NCBI GenBank assembly: GCA_900752625.1
Contig: CAADWC010000116.1
Location: forward strand, 1-13,758
DNA: 13,758 bases
Source of the DNA: Oscillospiraceae bacterium
GTDB lineage: Bacteria; Bacillota; Clostridia; Oscillospirales; Ruminococcaceae
Direction of reading: 5' to 3'
Below, piece after piece: positions 1 to 6,120 of this stretch. The notes beneath the pieces were generated by a model that did no database searches, had not been told where the DNA came from, and worked only from the letters and a program-made list of their open reading frames with translations. Within the stretch, counting starts at the first letter, position 1. Each line of letters starts with the position of its first letter. A program made the translations under genes and the position numbers.

Positions 1-197
1 AACTATACTAATATAAGGATTAATTACCATTAATAACAAAGCTATGAACTCAATTTTAATATGGATGCAATATCTTTTGAATATAAGAACAAATGGCTTT
101 TGATTGTAACGGTAAGGTGATTCCAATGCAGAGATAAAATTAATCAGTTTGCAATAAAGCAATTCTTACAGACAATAAAATAGTGGAGGTATGTAAA

Positions 198-590
198 ATG
201 AAAAAATTGGGTAAAAGAATCGCAGCTGTTAGCGCTGCAATGGTGGTAGCGGTTAGTATGATGAGTATTGGGGCTGGTGCAGTTACCGATGTCGAATCCG
301 GAAAGCTGTCAGACTACACTGTTAAGGGAAGTTCTACGGTAACGGCAACCACCGGTTCAAGTTCAACAATAACATCAGCGAATACAACAGCGACTGTTAC
401 CGGAACTTATTCATATGTTAATACATCAACTTTATCAACTGGAAAAACTTCTAGATCCAATGGATATATGTATTCCGCATCTGTTAGCTTTAACGCTCCT
501 TCAGGCTGCAGAAGCGTCAAGGAAACCGGTTCACATTCAGTAAGCTATTCATCACAAAAATGGACAGCGTCTACATCGGCAACTTATTGA
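198..590 (+). CDS. Small secreted Ser/Thr-rich protein, unknown family
   Basis: This encodes a 130-residue exported protein of unknown function. The ATG at 198 is chosen because GGAGGT (185-190) lies 7 bases upstream; an in-frame GTG at 183 overlaps that site and is unlikely. The N-terminus is a classical Sec signal peptide (MKKLGKR basic end, then a hydrophobic run), with probable cleavage after SIGAGA near residue 27. The mature part of about 100 residues is very rich in Ser and Thr, has a single Cys (in SGCRS), and ends with an aromatic/Ser pattern (SQKWTASTSATY). There is no lipobox, sortase motif or transmembrane segment. It stands first, separated from two lipoprotein genes by a strong hairpin. 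The size, the signal peptide and the W-x-A-S-T-S tail faintly recall lactococcin-972-like bacteriocin precursors, but that is a weak visual resemblance and I do not assign the family. Confidence 0.75.
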   Translation: MKKLGKRIAAVSAAMVVAVSMMSIGAGAVTDVESGKLSDYTVKGSSTVTATTGSSSTITSANTTATVTGTYSYVNTSTLSTGKTSRSNGYMYSASVSFNAPSGCRSVKETGSHSVSYSSQKWTASTSATY

Positions 591-604
591 TCTGTGAATA
601 TTCA

Positions 605-640
605 GTAAAAGCATCAAGCATATATGCTTGATGCTTTTAC
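605..640 (+). terminator. Strong hairpin, probable intrinsic terminator or attenuator
   Basis: A perfect inverted repeat has 16-bp arms (GTAAAAGCATCAAGCA and its complement) around a 4-base TATA loop. The 3' arm ends in TTTTAC followed by AAATTTT, so the T tract lies partly inside the stem. It starts 14 bases after the stop of the small secreted protein and ends 13 bases before the ribosome site of the next gene. It probably ends most transcripts of the small gene and lets some read through into the lipoproteins. The T tract is imperfect, so a role as an mRNA-stabilising processing hairpin is also possible. Confidence 0.75.
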
Positions 641-662
641 AAATTTTCAATCGGAGGAGAAT

Positions 663-1865
663 ATGAATATCAGACAACACTTTGCGGCGGTGTTAGGTTC
701 CTTGGCGCTGATCTTTACCGCTTGCAGCTCTGAAAAGCCGGAGGAGAAAAAGACGGATGCCATGAGAGTAAGCATGGACTATACCCAAAGCTTCAGTTTT
801 ACAGACAAAAGCATGACATATCTCGCAAACAACGGTATTCTTCATTTTTATGATATTGACAGCGGATATGATACCGTTATTTGTTCCAAGGCAAACTGTC
901 GTCACGAGGGAGCTTCTTCCTCAAACCCTACGCCCGAATGCGATGGCTATGTAGAGGGTCCCTACACAACCTGTACGGCGATAATAAACGATAATTTGTA
1001 TTTCATTTACACCCCAGATATCAAAAATAACGATTACGCGGGCTTTTCAACTAAAAAGCTTTGCCGCGCAAAAACAGACGGAACAAGCAGAAAAGATATT
1101 GCCGAAATATCAAATGCCCAGTCTGTTTCTTCCGCTTGCTATAATGAAGGATATCTTACTCTGGGATATTCCAACACATTTGACGAAAAAGGAAATGATC
1201 TTGAAAAATCTCAATCGAGTATATGTGCAATTGATCTTACCGACGGAACGGTTATTTCGTCATCTGTAAAAGAAGGATATCAAGGACAGATAAGAAAAAT
1301 ATATTTTTCCGACGACGTCATTACTTATGCTTATTTTTATTTATCCGAGAAGATAGATTATGATGACTGGGACATCGAATCTGATGAATTCTCAGAATAT
1401 ATTAAGAAGATAACTAAAACCGAAATAATTCAGTTTAATATAAGCGATAACAAAGAAAAGGTCATATGGTCGGGCAGCGGAACTTGTGAAAGCATTGATT
1501 TCGGGTATGCCTGCATAGTCGATACAGAGCCTGAGATCATAAGACTTTCGGATATGAAGACATATTCCTTAGGCAGCGAATTTACCGATTGTTCTTTATC
1601 TATTGATGAAGGCGGAGTGATAATTTCCGATTACGCAAAGTCAAAGTACAGCTTTTTTGATTTTAAGACGGAAACTGTAAGGGAGATCGGCATAATATCT
1701 GAAAGCGGCTATATGATAATTACCGCAATTACGGACAATAAAATATTTGTAACTTATACGGAAAAAGGCGATATCGCTTTAGGCTATATAGAAAAAGACG
1801 ATTTTTACAGCGGAAAATTCAGCAGCGTAAAATTTATTAAAAACTATGATGAAGACTTAACTTAG
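663..1865 (+). CDS. Lipoprotein, probable beta-propeller-like, with Cys/His cluster
   Basis: This is a 400-residue predicted lipoprotein. The start at 663 follows GGAGGA (653-658); the in-frame ATG at 624 lies within the upstream hairpin and is rejected. The lipobox ends FTAC with the lipidated Cys at residue 21, and a charged, low-complexity stretch follows. The body consists of short repeated beta-strand segments (NGILHFYDIDSG, DNLYFIYTPD, LCRAKTDGT, ICAIDLTDGTV), typical of propeller-like lipoproteins of Clostridia. A Cys/His set stands near the start of the domain: C74, C79, H81, C93 and C104, including CSKANCRH. The function is unknown; an accessory or sensor protein for the solute-binding lipoprotein encoded 13 bases downstream is an inference from the operon. 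No catalytic motif was recognised. Confidence 0.8.
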   Translation: MNIRQHFAAVLGSLALIFTACSSEKPEEKKTDAMRVSMDYTQSFSFTDKSMTYLANNGILHFYDIDSGYDTVICSKANCRHEGASSSNPTPECDGYVEGPYTTCTAIINDNLYFIYTPDIKNNDYAGFSTKKLCRAKTDGTSRKDIAEISNAQSVSSACYNEGYLTLGYSNTFDEKGNDLEKSQSSICAIDLTDGTVISSSVKEGYQGQIRKIYFSDDVITYAYFYLSEKIDYDDWDIESDEFSEYIKKITKTEIIQFNISDNKEKVIWSGSGTCESIDFGYACIVDTEPEIIRLSDMKTYSLGSEFTDCSLSIDEGGVIISDYAKSKYSFFDFKTETVREIGIISESGYMIITAITDNKIFVTYTEKGDIALGYIEKDDFYSGKFSSVKFIKNYDEDLT

Positions 1866-1878
1866 AAGGAGAAAAACT

Positions 1879-3258
1879 ATGATAGCGAAAAGACTTGTTT
1901 GCATGGTATGCGTAATGTCGCTTTTTCTTGTATCATGCTCAAAAAATGAAAGCAAAGAATCGACTGAAAGCGAGAAATCGACGCAGGAATCTTCTCTCGG
2001 GTCTTCCGATCATGAGCATACGGAGATCTCTGTTTACACCATGCCGGACGATTATTATGTAGAATGGGCGGTACCCGATGTAGTGAGTATTCTTCCAGAA
2101 AATATCGCGGCTTTTAACAATATGCTTTCTGAAAACGGATATGATTTCGGGCTTAAACTTACTACCCTTAGCTTTGAGGACTATAACAGCGAGCTTAACG
2201 CCATATCCCCTGATATTGCATTTATAGGATTTAACGATGAAAACGTCGATATTTCCACAGAAATAATTTCATCGGGATATTTTGAAAACCTTGACAGCTT
2301 TCTTGAAAACAGTGTGATATATTCGCAGATCTCCCCTGAATTATGGGACTCTGTAAGATTTAACGGCAGTATATATACGATCCCAAACTGCACGGCGCAG
2401 GACGTAGGCGTAAGCGTAGTCTTTGATCTTGACAAAGTCAGCAAAGAAACCGCCGAAAGCTTCAGCGGAGATATTTCCGAACTTAATAATATTCTTGGCG
2501 ACGACGGTATGCTTTTATATCAGTTAAGCGGACTTGATTTTGTATCATATTACGGATATGAATATAAGTCGGGCGTACTTGTTTCACAGAAAGGAGAGGT
2601 TTTAAATCCTTTTGAATGCGGCCACTGCATTGACTGGCTAAAAACAATAAACGGCTTGTACATTGAAAACAAGGCAACAGACGATGTAAGCAAAGACTGG
2701 AGCGTTTGTATTACAAAAGATCTTGAAAGAATTGAAAAGGAAAACACATATATTTATACTGAAAAAGCAATTCTGGGCACAAGATATTCTGCATCTACGG
2801 GAATTTTATCATCTTCCGGAAAAAAAGAAAACGCTTTTAAAATTCTCGAACTTTTACATACTGACAGCGATTTTGCAAATTGCCTTATCTATGGAACTGA
2901 TTTCAAAGAAGAAAACGGATACGCTGTTAATTCCGACGGCGAGATAATAGACGGCTACATTAATAAATTGATCTTTGGTCTTGATGAAAACCTACTGTGG
3001 TCGATGGATTATTTAAAGAAATTTGATTCATACCGGGACAAGATAGATTATTATAATGACAACGTTATTGAATCTCCTGCAATGGATATTCAGATAGAAT
3101 TTGATACTTCTGAAATTTCAGAAATAATGCAAAAAGAAAATGAGCTATGGAAAAGCGGCAGTCTTGAAAATGATATATCAAAAATAAAAGAAGAATTGAA
3201 AAATGCCGATATTCAACAGGTAATTTCGGAGTTTTCAGATAAATTAAACGGAGAGTAA
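1879..3258 (+). CDS. ABC-type extracellular solute-binding lipoprotein
   Basis: This is a 459-residue lipoprotein with a signal peptide ending in the lipobox LVSC (Cys20), followed by a Ser/Glu/Lys-rich linker to about residue 45. AAGGAG (1866-1871) lies 7 bases before the ATG, and the previous gene stops 13 bases away, so the two are co-transcribed. The body looks like a family-1 type solute-binding protein: an early segment with AAFNNMLSENGYDFGLKL, a middle with FNGSIYTIPN, and a C-terminal half with AFKILELLHTDSDFANCLIYG, which closely follows the pattern of the DUF3502-type C-terminal domain of Firmicutes ABC sugar-binding lipoproteins. It ends in a helical tail (LKNADIQQVISEFSDKLNGE). 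The substrate cannot be read. No permease or ATPase gene follows, so it may serve a transporter encoded elsewhere, or the operon may have been cut. Confidence 0.8.
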   Translation: MIAKRLVCMVCVMSLFLVSCSKNESKESTESEKSTQESSLGSSDHEHTEISVYTMPDDYYVEWAVPDVVSILPENIAAFNNMLSENGYDFGLKLTTLSFEDYNSELNAISPDIAFIGFNDENVDISTEIISSGYFENLDSFLENSVIYSQISPELWDSVRFNGSIYTIPNCTAQDVGVSVVFDLDKVSKETAESFSGDISELNNILGDDGMLLYQLSGLDFVSYYGYEYKSGVLVSQKGEVLNPFECGHCIDWLKTINGLYIENKATDDVSKDWSVCITKDLERIEKENTYIYTEKAILGTRYSASTGILSSSGKKENAFKILELLHTDSDFANCLIYGTDFKEENGYAVNSDGEIIDGYINKLIFGLDENLLWSMDYLKKFDSYRDKIDYYNDNVIESPAMDIQIEFDTSEISEIMQKENELWKSGSLENDISKIKEELKNADIQQVISEFSDKLNGE

Positions 3259-3265
3259 TCTGATC

Positions 3266-3463
3266 ATGAATCTGACTATAGGCAAACAATATAACGCAGA
3301 TACTTTACGAAATCTTATCCGAAGTCACAATTTCAGATGTCACTCTAAGATTGTTAGTCAAGCGGATTTTTATTCATCAGAACGATGACATGAGTCTTGA
3401 GTTGACATAAAGTTCGAGACGAACGGTAAGGGTCAGCGTGTTCATATTGAGCCTGAGAATAAC
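3266..3463 (+). other. Possible decayed reading frame after the solute-binding gene
   Basis: An ATG at 3266, preceded by GGAGA inside the end of the upstream gene, opens a 40-codon frame (MNLTIGKQYNADTLRNLIRS and on) that stops at 3386-3388. The same frame continues after two stops to read VDIKFETNGKGQRVHIEPEN and ends in TAG at 3461-3463. The stretch looks protein-like in one frame, which suggests the 3' remains of a broken gene rather than a working one. I cannot name the family. A working 40-residue peptide is possible but not supported by any motif. Confidence 0.25.
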
Positions 3464-3488
3464 TTAAATATCGCATAGAAACACAGCG

Positions 3489-3518
3489 AAAGCCGCAGGA
3501 GTGCCTGCGACTTTTTTG
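3489..3518 (+). terminator. Intrinsic terminator
   Basis: AAAGcCGCAGG, loop AGTG, CCTGCGaCTTTTTT: a 6-bp GC-rich core stem is extended past one C/A mismatch by four more pairs and followed directly by a run of six T. It closes the AT-rich plus-strand block that contains the two lipoprotein genes and the decayed frame after them. Confidence 0.8.
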
Positions 3519-3821
3519 CTACATATATGAATGACGCACCAGCTATGGTAGTGAATCACCAAAAAATTGTTCAATCAGCTGGTACATCTGCCTGCATATT
3601 TTTGTTATGTATAAGGTTTTCCAGAGTTTAGCGGCTTGGAGACCTTTTTTACTCAGCCATACAAAAAATACATGAATAAAGATAAAATATAAGTATTAGA
3701 CATCGGAGCAAATCTGCCTTATAATAAAAACAGAAGCATAGCATGAAAGGTATCTTTTAAAAAAAATCAACCCTGCAGATTCGTAATGGATTTGCCACAG
3801 GGCAGACAGGAGGCAGTATTA
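3519..3821. other. Non-coding region before the flavodoxin gene
   Basis: No convincing gene is visible on either strand. The stretch holds a 7-bp inverted repeat (ACCAGCT at 3538-3544, AGCTGGT at 3577-3583, 32 bases apart), several A/T tracts, a possible promoter at 3696-3725 and the flavodoxin ribosome site (AGGAGG, 3808-3813). Composition changes from AT-rich to GC-richer across it, so it may contain a junction between DNA of different origin. Confidence 0.5.
3696..3725 (+). promoter_or_regulatory. Possible sigma-A promoter for the flavodoxin operon
   Basis: TATAAT at 3720-3725 is a consensus -10 box. TTAGAC at 3696-3701 is an acceptable -35 box with an 18-base spacer. It lies about 97 bases before the flavodoxin ATG. 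The spacer contains CATCGGAG, loosely resembling half of a MerR-type operator, but there is no clean dyad, so MerR control is only a thought. Confidence 0.4.
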
Positions 3822-4556
3822 ATGAAAAATTTTATTTCTCTTTTTTTAGCAACAGCGTTGGTTTTTTCTCTGGCTGCGTGCGGAGCAAATGAAACCCGAG
3901 AAAGTAATTTTTCCGAAACACCGGGAAACAATTATGCGGTATCTGAGCAGAAAGCACAAAACAACAATTCTTCACAGATGATAACTTCCGGCTCAGGATC
4001 GCCGAGTGAAGAACAGAGCAGCAATATCTTGGTGGCATATTTCACCTGGTCGGACAATGCTATACTGGCGGACGATGTGGACGCGGTTTCTTCCCCAAGC
4101 GTGATTCCGCCGGGAAATGTGCAGCAGCTGGCGGGATGGGTACAGGAGGAGACCGGCGGAGACCTGTTTTCCATCCGTGTGACAGATCCTTATCCCAGTG
4201 ATTGGGACGAATGTCTGGAGCGGGCTAATCAGGAACGGAGCGATAACGCCCGGCCGGTCTTAGCGGAGAATGTGGATAACCTGGATCAGTATGACACAAT
4301 ATTTTTAGGTTATCCCAATTGGTGGTACGGCGTTCCTATGGCGTTGCTCTCCTTTCTGGAACAGAATGACCTTTCCGGCAAACAGGTGTACCTTTTCTGC
4401 TCTCACGGTACCGGCGGTCTTGCCAACAGTGTGGAGCTGATTGCTGAAGCAACTCCACAAGCGGTAATTTCTGATAATATTTTTGATTGCTATGAAGAGG
4501 AAGCTTCTTCCTCCCAGGAAGATATAAAAAACTGGGCAGCCGGACTTGGCTATTGA
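3822..4556 (+). CDS. Flavodoxin-family lipoprotein (Flavodoxin_4 type)
   Basis: This is a 244-residue membrane-anchored flavodoxin, probably binding FMN on the outer face of the membrane and acting in one-electron transfer or quinone/thiol redox reactions; the partner is unknown. The start at 3822 follows AGGAGG (3808-3813); an in-frame ATG at 3786 would place 12 residues before the signal peptide and is rejected. The lipobox is LAAC (Cys20), and a Ser/Asn/Gln-rich linker runs to about residue 67. The flavodoxin fold then begins with NILVAYFTWSDNA (68-80) at the usual FMN-phosphate loop, continues with GGDLFSIRVTDPYPSDWDEC (112-131), FLGYPNWWYGVPMALLSFLE (161-180) and VYLFCSHGTGGLANSV (189-204), and ends soon after. 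The phosphate loop reads WSDNA, not the usual TGNT, which is common in this secreted subgroup. A second lipoprotein gene starts 18 bases downstream. Confidence 0.88.
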   Translation: MKNFISLFLATALVFSLAACGANETRESNFSETPGNNYAVSEQKAQNNNSSQMITSGSGSPSEEQSSNILVAYFTWSDNAILADDVDAVSSPSVIPPGNVQQLAGWVQEETGGDLFSIRVTDPYPSDWDECLERANQERSDNARPVLAENVDNLDQYDTIFLGYPNWWYGVPMALLSFLEQNDLSGKQVYLFCSHGTGGLANSVELIAEATPQAVISDNIFDCYEEEASSSQEDIKNWAAGLGY

Positions 4557-4574
4557 TGTGAGGAGGTTATAAAC

Positions 4575-4700
4575 ATGAGAAAATTCCTTAAAATATTCTT
4601 TCTGTGCCTACCGTTATTCATTTTTTCTGCTTGTGGAACCGGCAACCAGGAGTCGCTTGTAACATCAATATCCGAACTATCCTCTTCTGACGCGGAGCAA
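4575..4700 (+). pseudogene. 5' fragment of a lipoprotein gene, cut at a junction
   Basis: AGGAGG (4561-4566) and an ATG at 4575 start a clear lipoprotein: MRKFLKIFFLCLPLF, then lipobox FSAC (Cys20), then a Ser/Glu-rich linker to about residue 42 (SSSDAEQG). Past about 4700 the plus-strand frame becomes Arg-rich nonsense (RSRRRRLFHHRR), because the DNA from there on is the antisense of a calcium-repeat gene. The frame stops at 4791-4793, giving 72 residues, of which only about the first 42 belong to the original gene. It lies 18 bases after the flavodoxin gene, so the intact gene was probably the second member of that operon. Its function cannot be deduced because no domain remains. Confidence 0.75.
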
Positions 4701-6108
4701 GGGCGATCTCGTCGCCGTCGCTTATTCCATCATCGTCGGTATCGTACTTTAACGGATCTGTGCCGTAAATATTTACTTCATCGCCGTCCGTAAGTCCGTC
4801 GTTATCCGTATCGGGATTAAAAGGCTTTGTGCCGAGTTCAAACTCTCTGATATTGGAAAGTCCGTCACCGTCGCAATCTGCGTCGGCATCCGAAACTCCC
4901 TCCGTTACGGAATCATATACCAATGGGTCTGTACCGAGAATATAGTATTCCTGATAATCTGTCAAATCGTCGCCGTCGGTATCTTCATTATTAATATCTG
5001 TACCGATCTGTTCCTCAATAAAATCAGGCAGACCGTCTTCGTCGCTGTCAATAAATTTAGAGGAATAACCGTCCTGGTTTTTTTCAACATAGAATACGGG
5101 AGACTCCGCAGTCTGATCATCATTTGTTGTTTGGATAATCTTGAAATAGCGCTTATCAAACTCAGTAGTTATAGGGTAAGTATATGAATACTCATCTTCC
5201 AAAATTACAGTGGTAATGAAATCCTTGTTATTATAAGATTCAAGAAGTTCAAATCTGCCGTTTTCAATAGTTGTATACCAGAAAATGTTTAATGCGTTTT
5301 CTTCATTAAGATAATTTGCAAAGCCTGATACTGCAAGATTAATTTCAGGAATATCAATGGATGTAAAATCCTCGTTTACAGTAATTTCAGACATGATAAA
5401 ATTTGTCATTTCCGGAACTACCGCTGACTCCTTTGTTGCTTTAAAACCAAAAACCTTGCTTTCGCCTACTCCGATCGGAGTTGTTGTAATATCGTTTGCA
5501 ACCGTAAATGAATTCTCAAAGGAAGAAATAATCTGCGCATTCCAGATATCGTCTATAACAAAATTTGTATCAAAAGAAAGTCTCCAAGCCTCAAGTGGAT
5601 TTTCACCAAGATTTTTGATTGTAACTGTTCCGGTAAATCCGGTATCCCAGTCGTCGGTCACATCCATGGTTACAATGTAACCCTCTGCCGCTCTTTCCGT
5701 TCTCTGAGAACAAAGCTCGATTGTTTCAGGAAATTCCATATACTCGCCCGAAAGTGTGTAACCGAATCTTACTGACTGTTCCGGCTGAATCTCATAGTTA
5801 TATCCTACATTCTTTACAATATACTTTGTGGAATCGGAACTGTAAACAGTTCCGTTCCACAAGCCGTTTATTTCTCCATGTGCGTCATATTTCAATGCCC
5901 AGTTGAGAATATCTTCCGTTCCGGTATTTTTAATGGTAATCTCCACATTCTGATTACCAACCCAACTGCCCTTTATATCGTACGTAATTTCATAACCGTT
6001 TCCGGTATATGTTCGTGTTGTTCCTTCATCTGCAAATACGTTCATTGGAAAAATGAACGTTGTTGCGAATACAAGGCTTAGCAGTATTGAAATTATTCGT
6101 TTTTTCAT
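4618..6108 (-). CDS. Secreted tandem CBM2-like / calcium-repeat protein, 3' end replaced
   Basis: This is a secreted protein of 496 codons. It has a signal peptide (MKKRIISILLSLVFATTFIF, cleavage near VFA-DE at 26/27). Two CBM2-like beta domains follow: residues about 38-120 (SWVGNQNVEITIKNTG, WNGTVYSSD) and about 143-225 (DDWDTGFTGTVTIKNLGENP, WRLSFDTNFVIDDIWNAQI). An Fn3-like segment spans about 257-342. Calcium-binding type-3-like repeats run from 353 to 470 (DSDEDGLPD, DTDGDDLTD, DADCDGDGLSN, DTDNDGLTD, DTDDDGISD). It probably binds polysaccharide or acts as a surface adhesin. The last 26 residues (from APRQKR) are antisense of the neighbouring lipoprotein fragment, so the real C-terminus is lost at about 4700. 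The RBS AAAGGAGG overlaps the stop of the upstream gene (12-base gap), so the two form one operon. Confidence 0.82.
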   Translation of the reverse strand: MKKRIISILLSLVFATTFIFPMNVFADEGTTRTYTGNGYEITYDIKGSWVGNQNVEITIKNTGTEDILNWALKYDAHGEINGLWNGTVYSSDSTKYIVKNVGYNYEIQPEQSVRFGYTLSGEYMEFPETIELCSQRTERAAEGYIVTMDVTDDWDTGFTGTVTIKNLGENPLEAWRLSFDTNFVIDDIWNAQIISSFENSFTVANDITTTPIGVGESKVFGFKATKESAVVPEMTNFIMSEITVNEDFTSIDIPEINLAVSGFANYLNEENALNIFWYTTIENGRFELLESYNNKDFITTVILEDEYSYTYPITTEFDKRYFKIIQTTNDDQTAESPVFYVEKNQDGYSSKFIDSDEDGLPDFIEEQIGTDINNEDTDGDDLTDYQEYYILGTDPLVYDSVTEGVSDADADCDGDGLSNIREFELGTKPFNPDTDNDGLTDGDEVNIYGTDPLKYDTDDDGISDGDEIALAPRQKRIVRILMLQATPGCRFHKQKK

Positions 6109-6120
6109 GCTGTGCCTCCT

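Noticed and set aside
149..177. Possible promoter before the first gene (TTGCAA with a weak ACAATA box)
   Set aside because: The -10 match is poor and other AT-rich hexamers fit equally well, so no site can be supported.
3538..3583. Inverted repeat ACCAGCT / AGCTGGT spaced by 32 bases
   Set aside because: The arms are only 7 bp, the loop is long, and no element ends, duplication or neighbouring transposase support it.
3786..3821. Upstream ATG extending the flavodoxin by 12 residues
   Set aside because: The extension would sit before a standard lipoprotein signal peptide, and the AGGAGG site points to the ATG at 3822.
4703..4793. Arg-rich C-terminus of the short plus-strand lipoprotein (RSRRRRLFHHRR)
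   Set aside because: It is the antisense of a calcium-repeat coding sequence, so it is a product of the junction and not a real basic domain.
4800..5070. Regular GTCGCCGTC-like repeats on the plus strand, resembling a repeat array
   Set aside because: They are the codons of Asp/Gly-rich calcium-binding repeats on the minus strand; spacing and sequence vary, so this is not CRISPR or a satellite.
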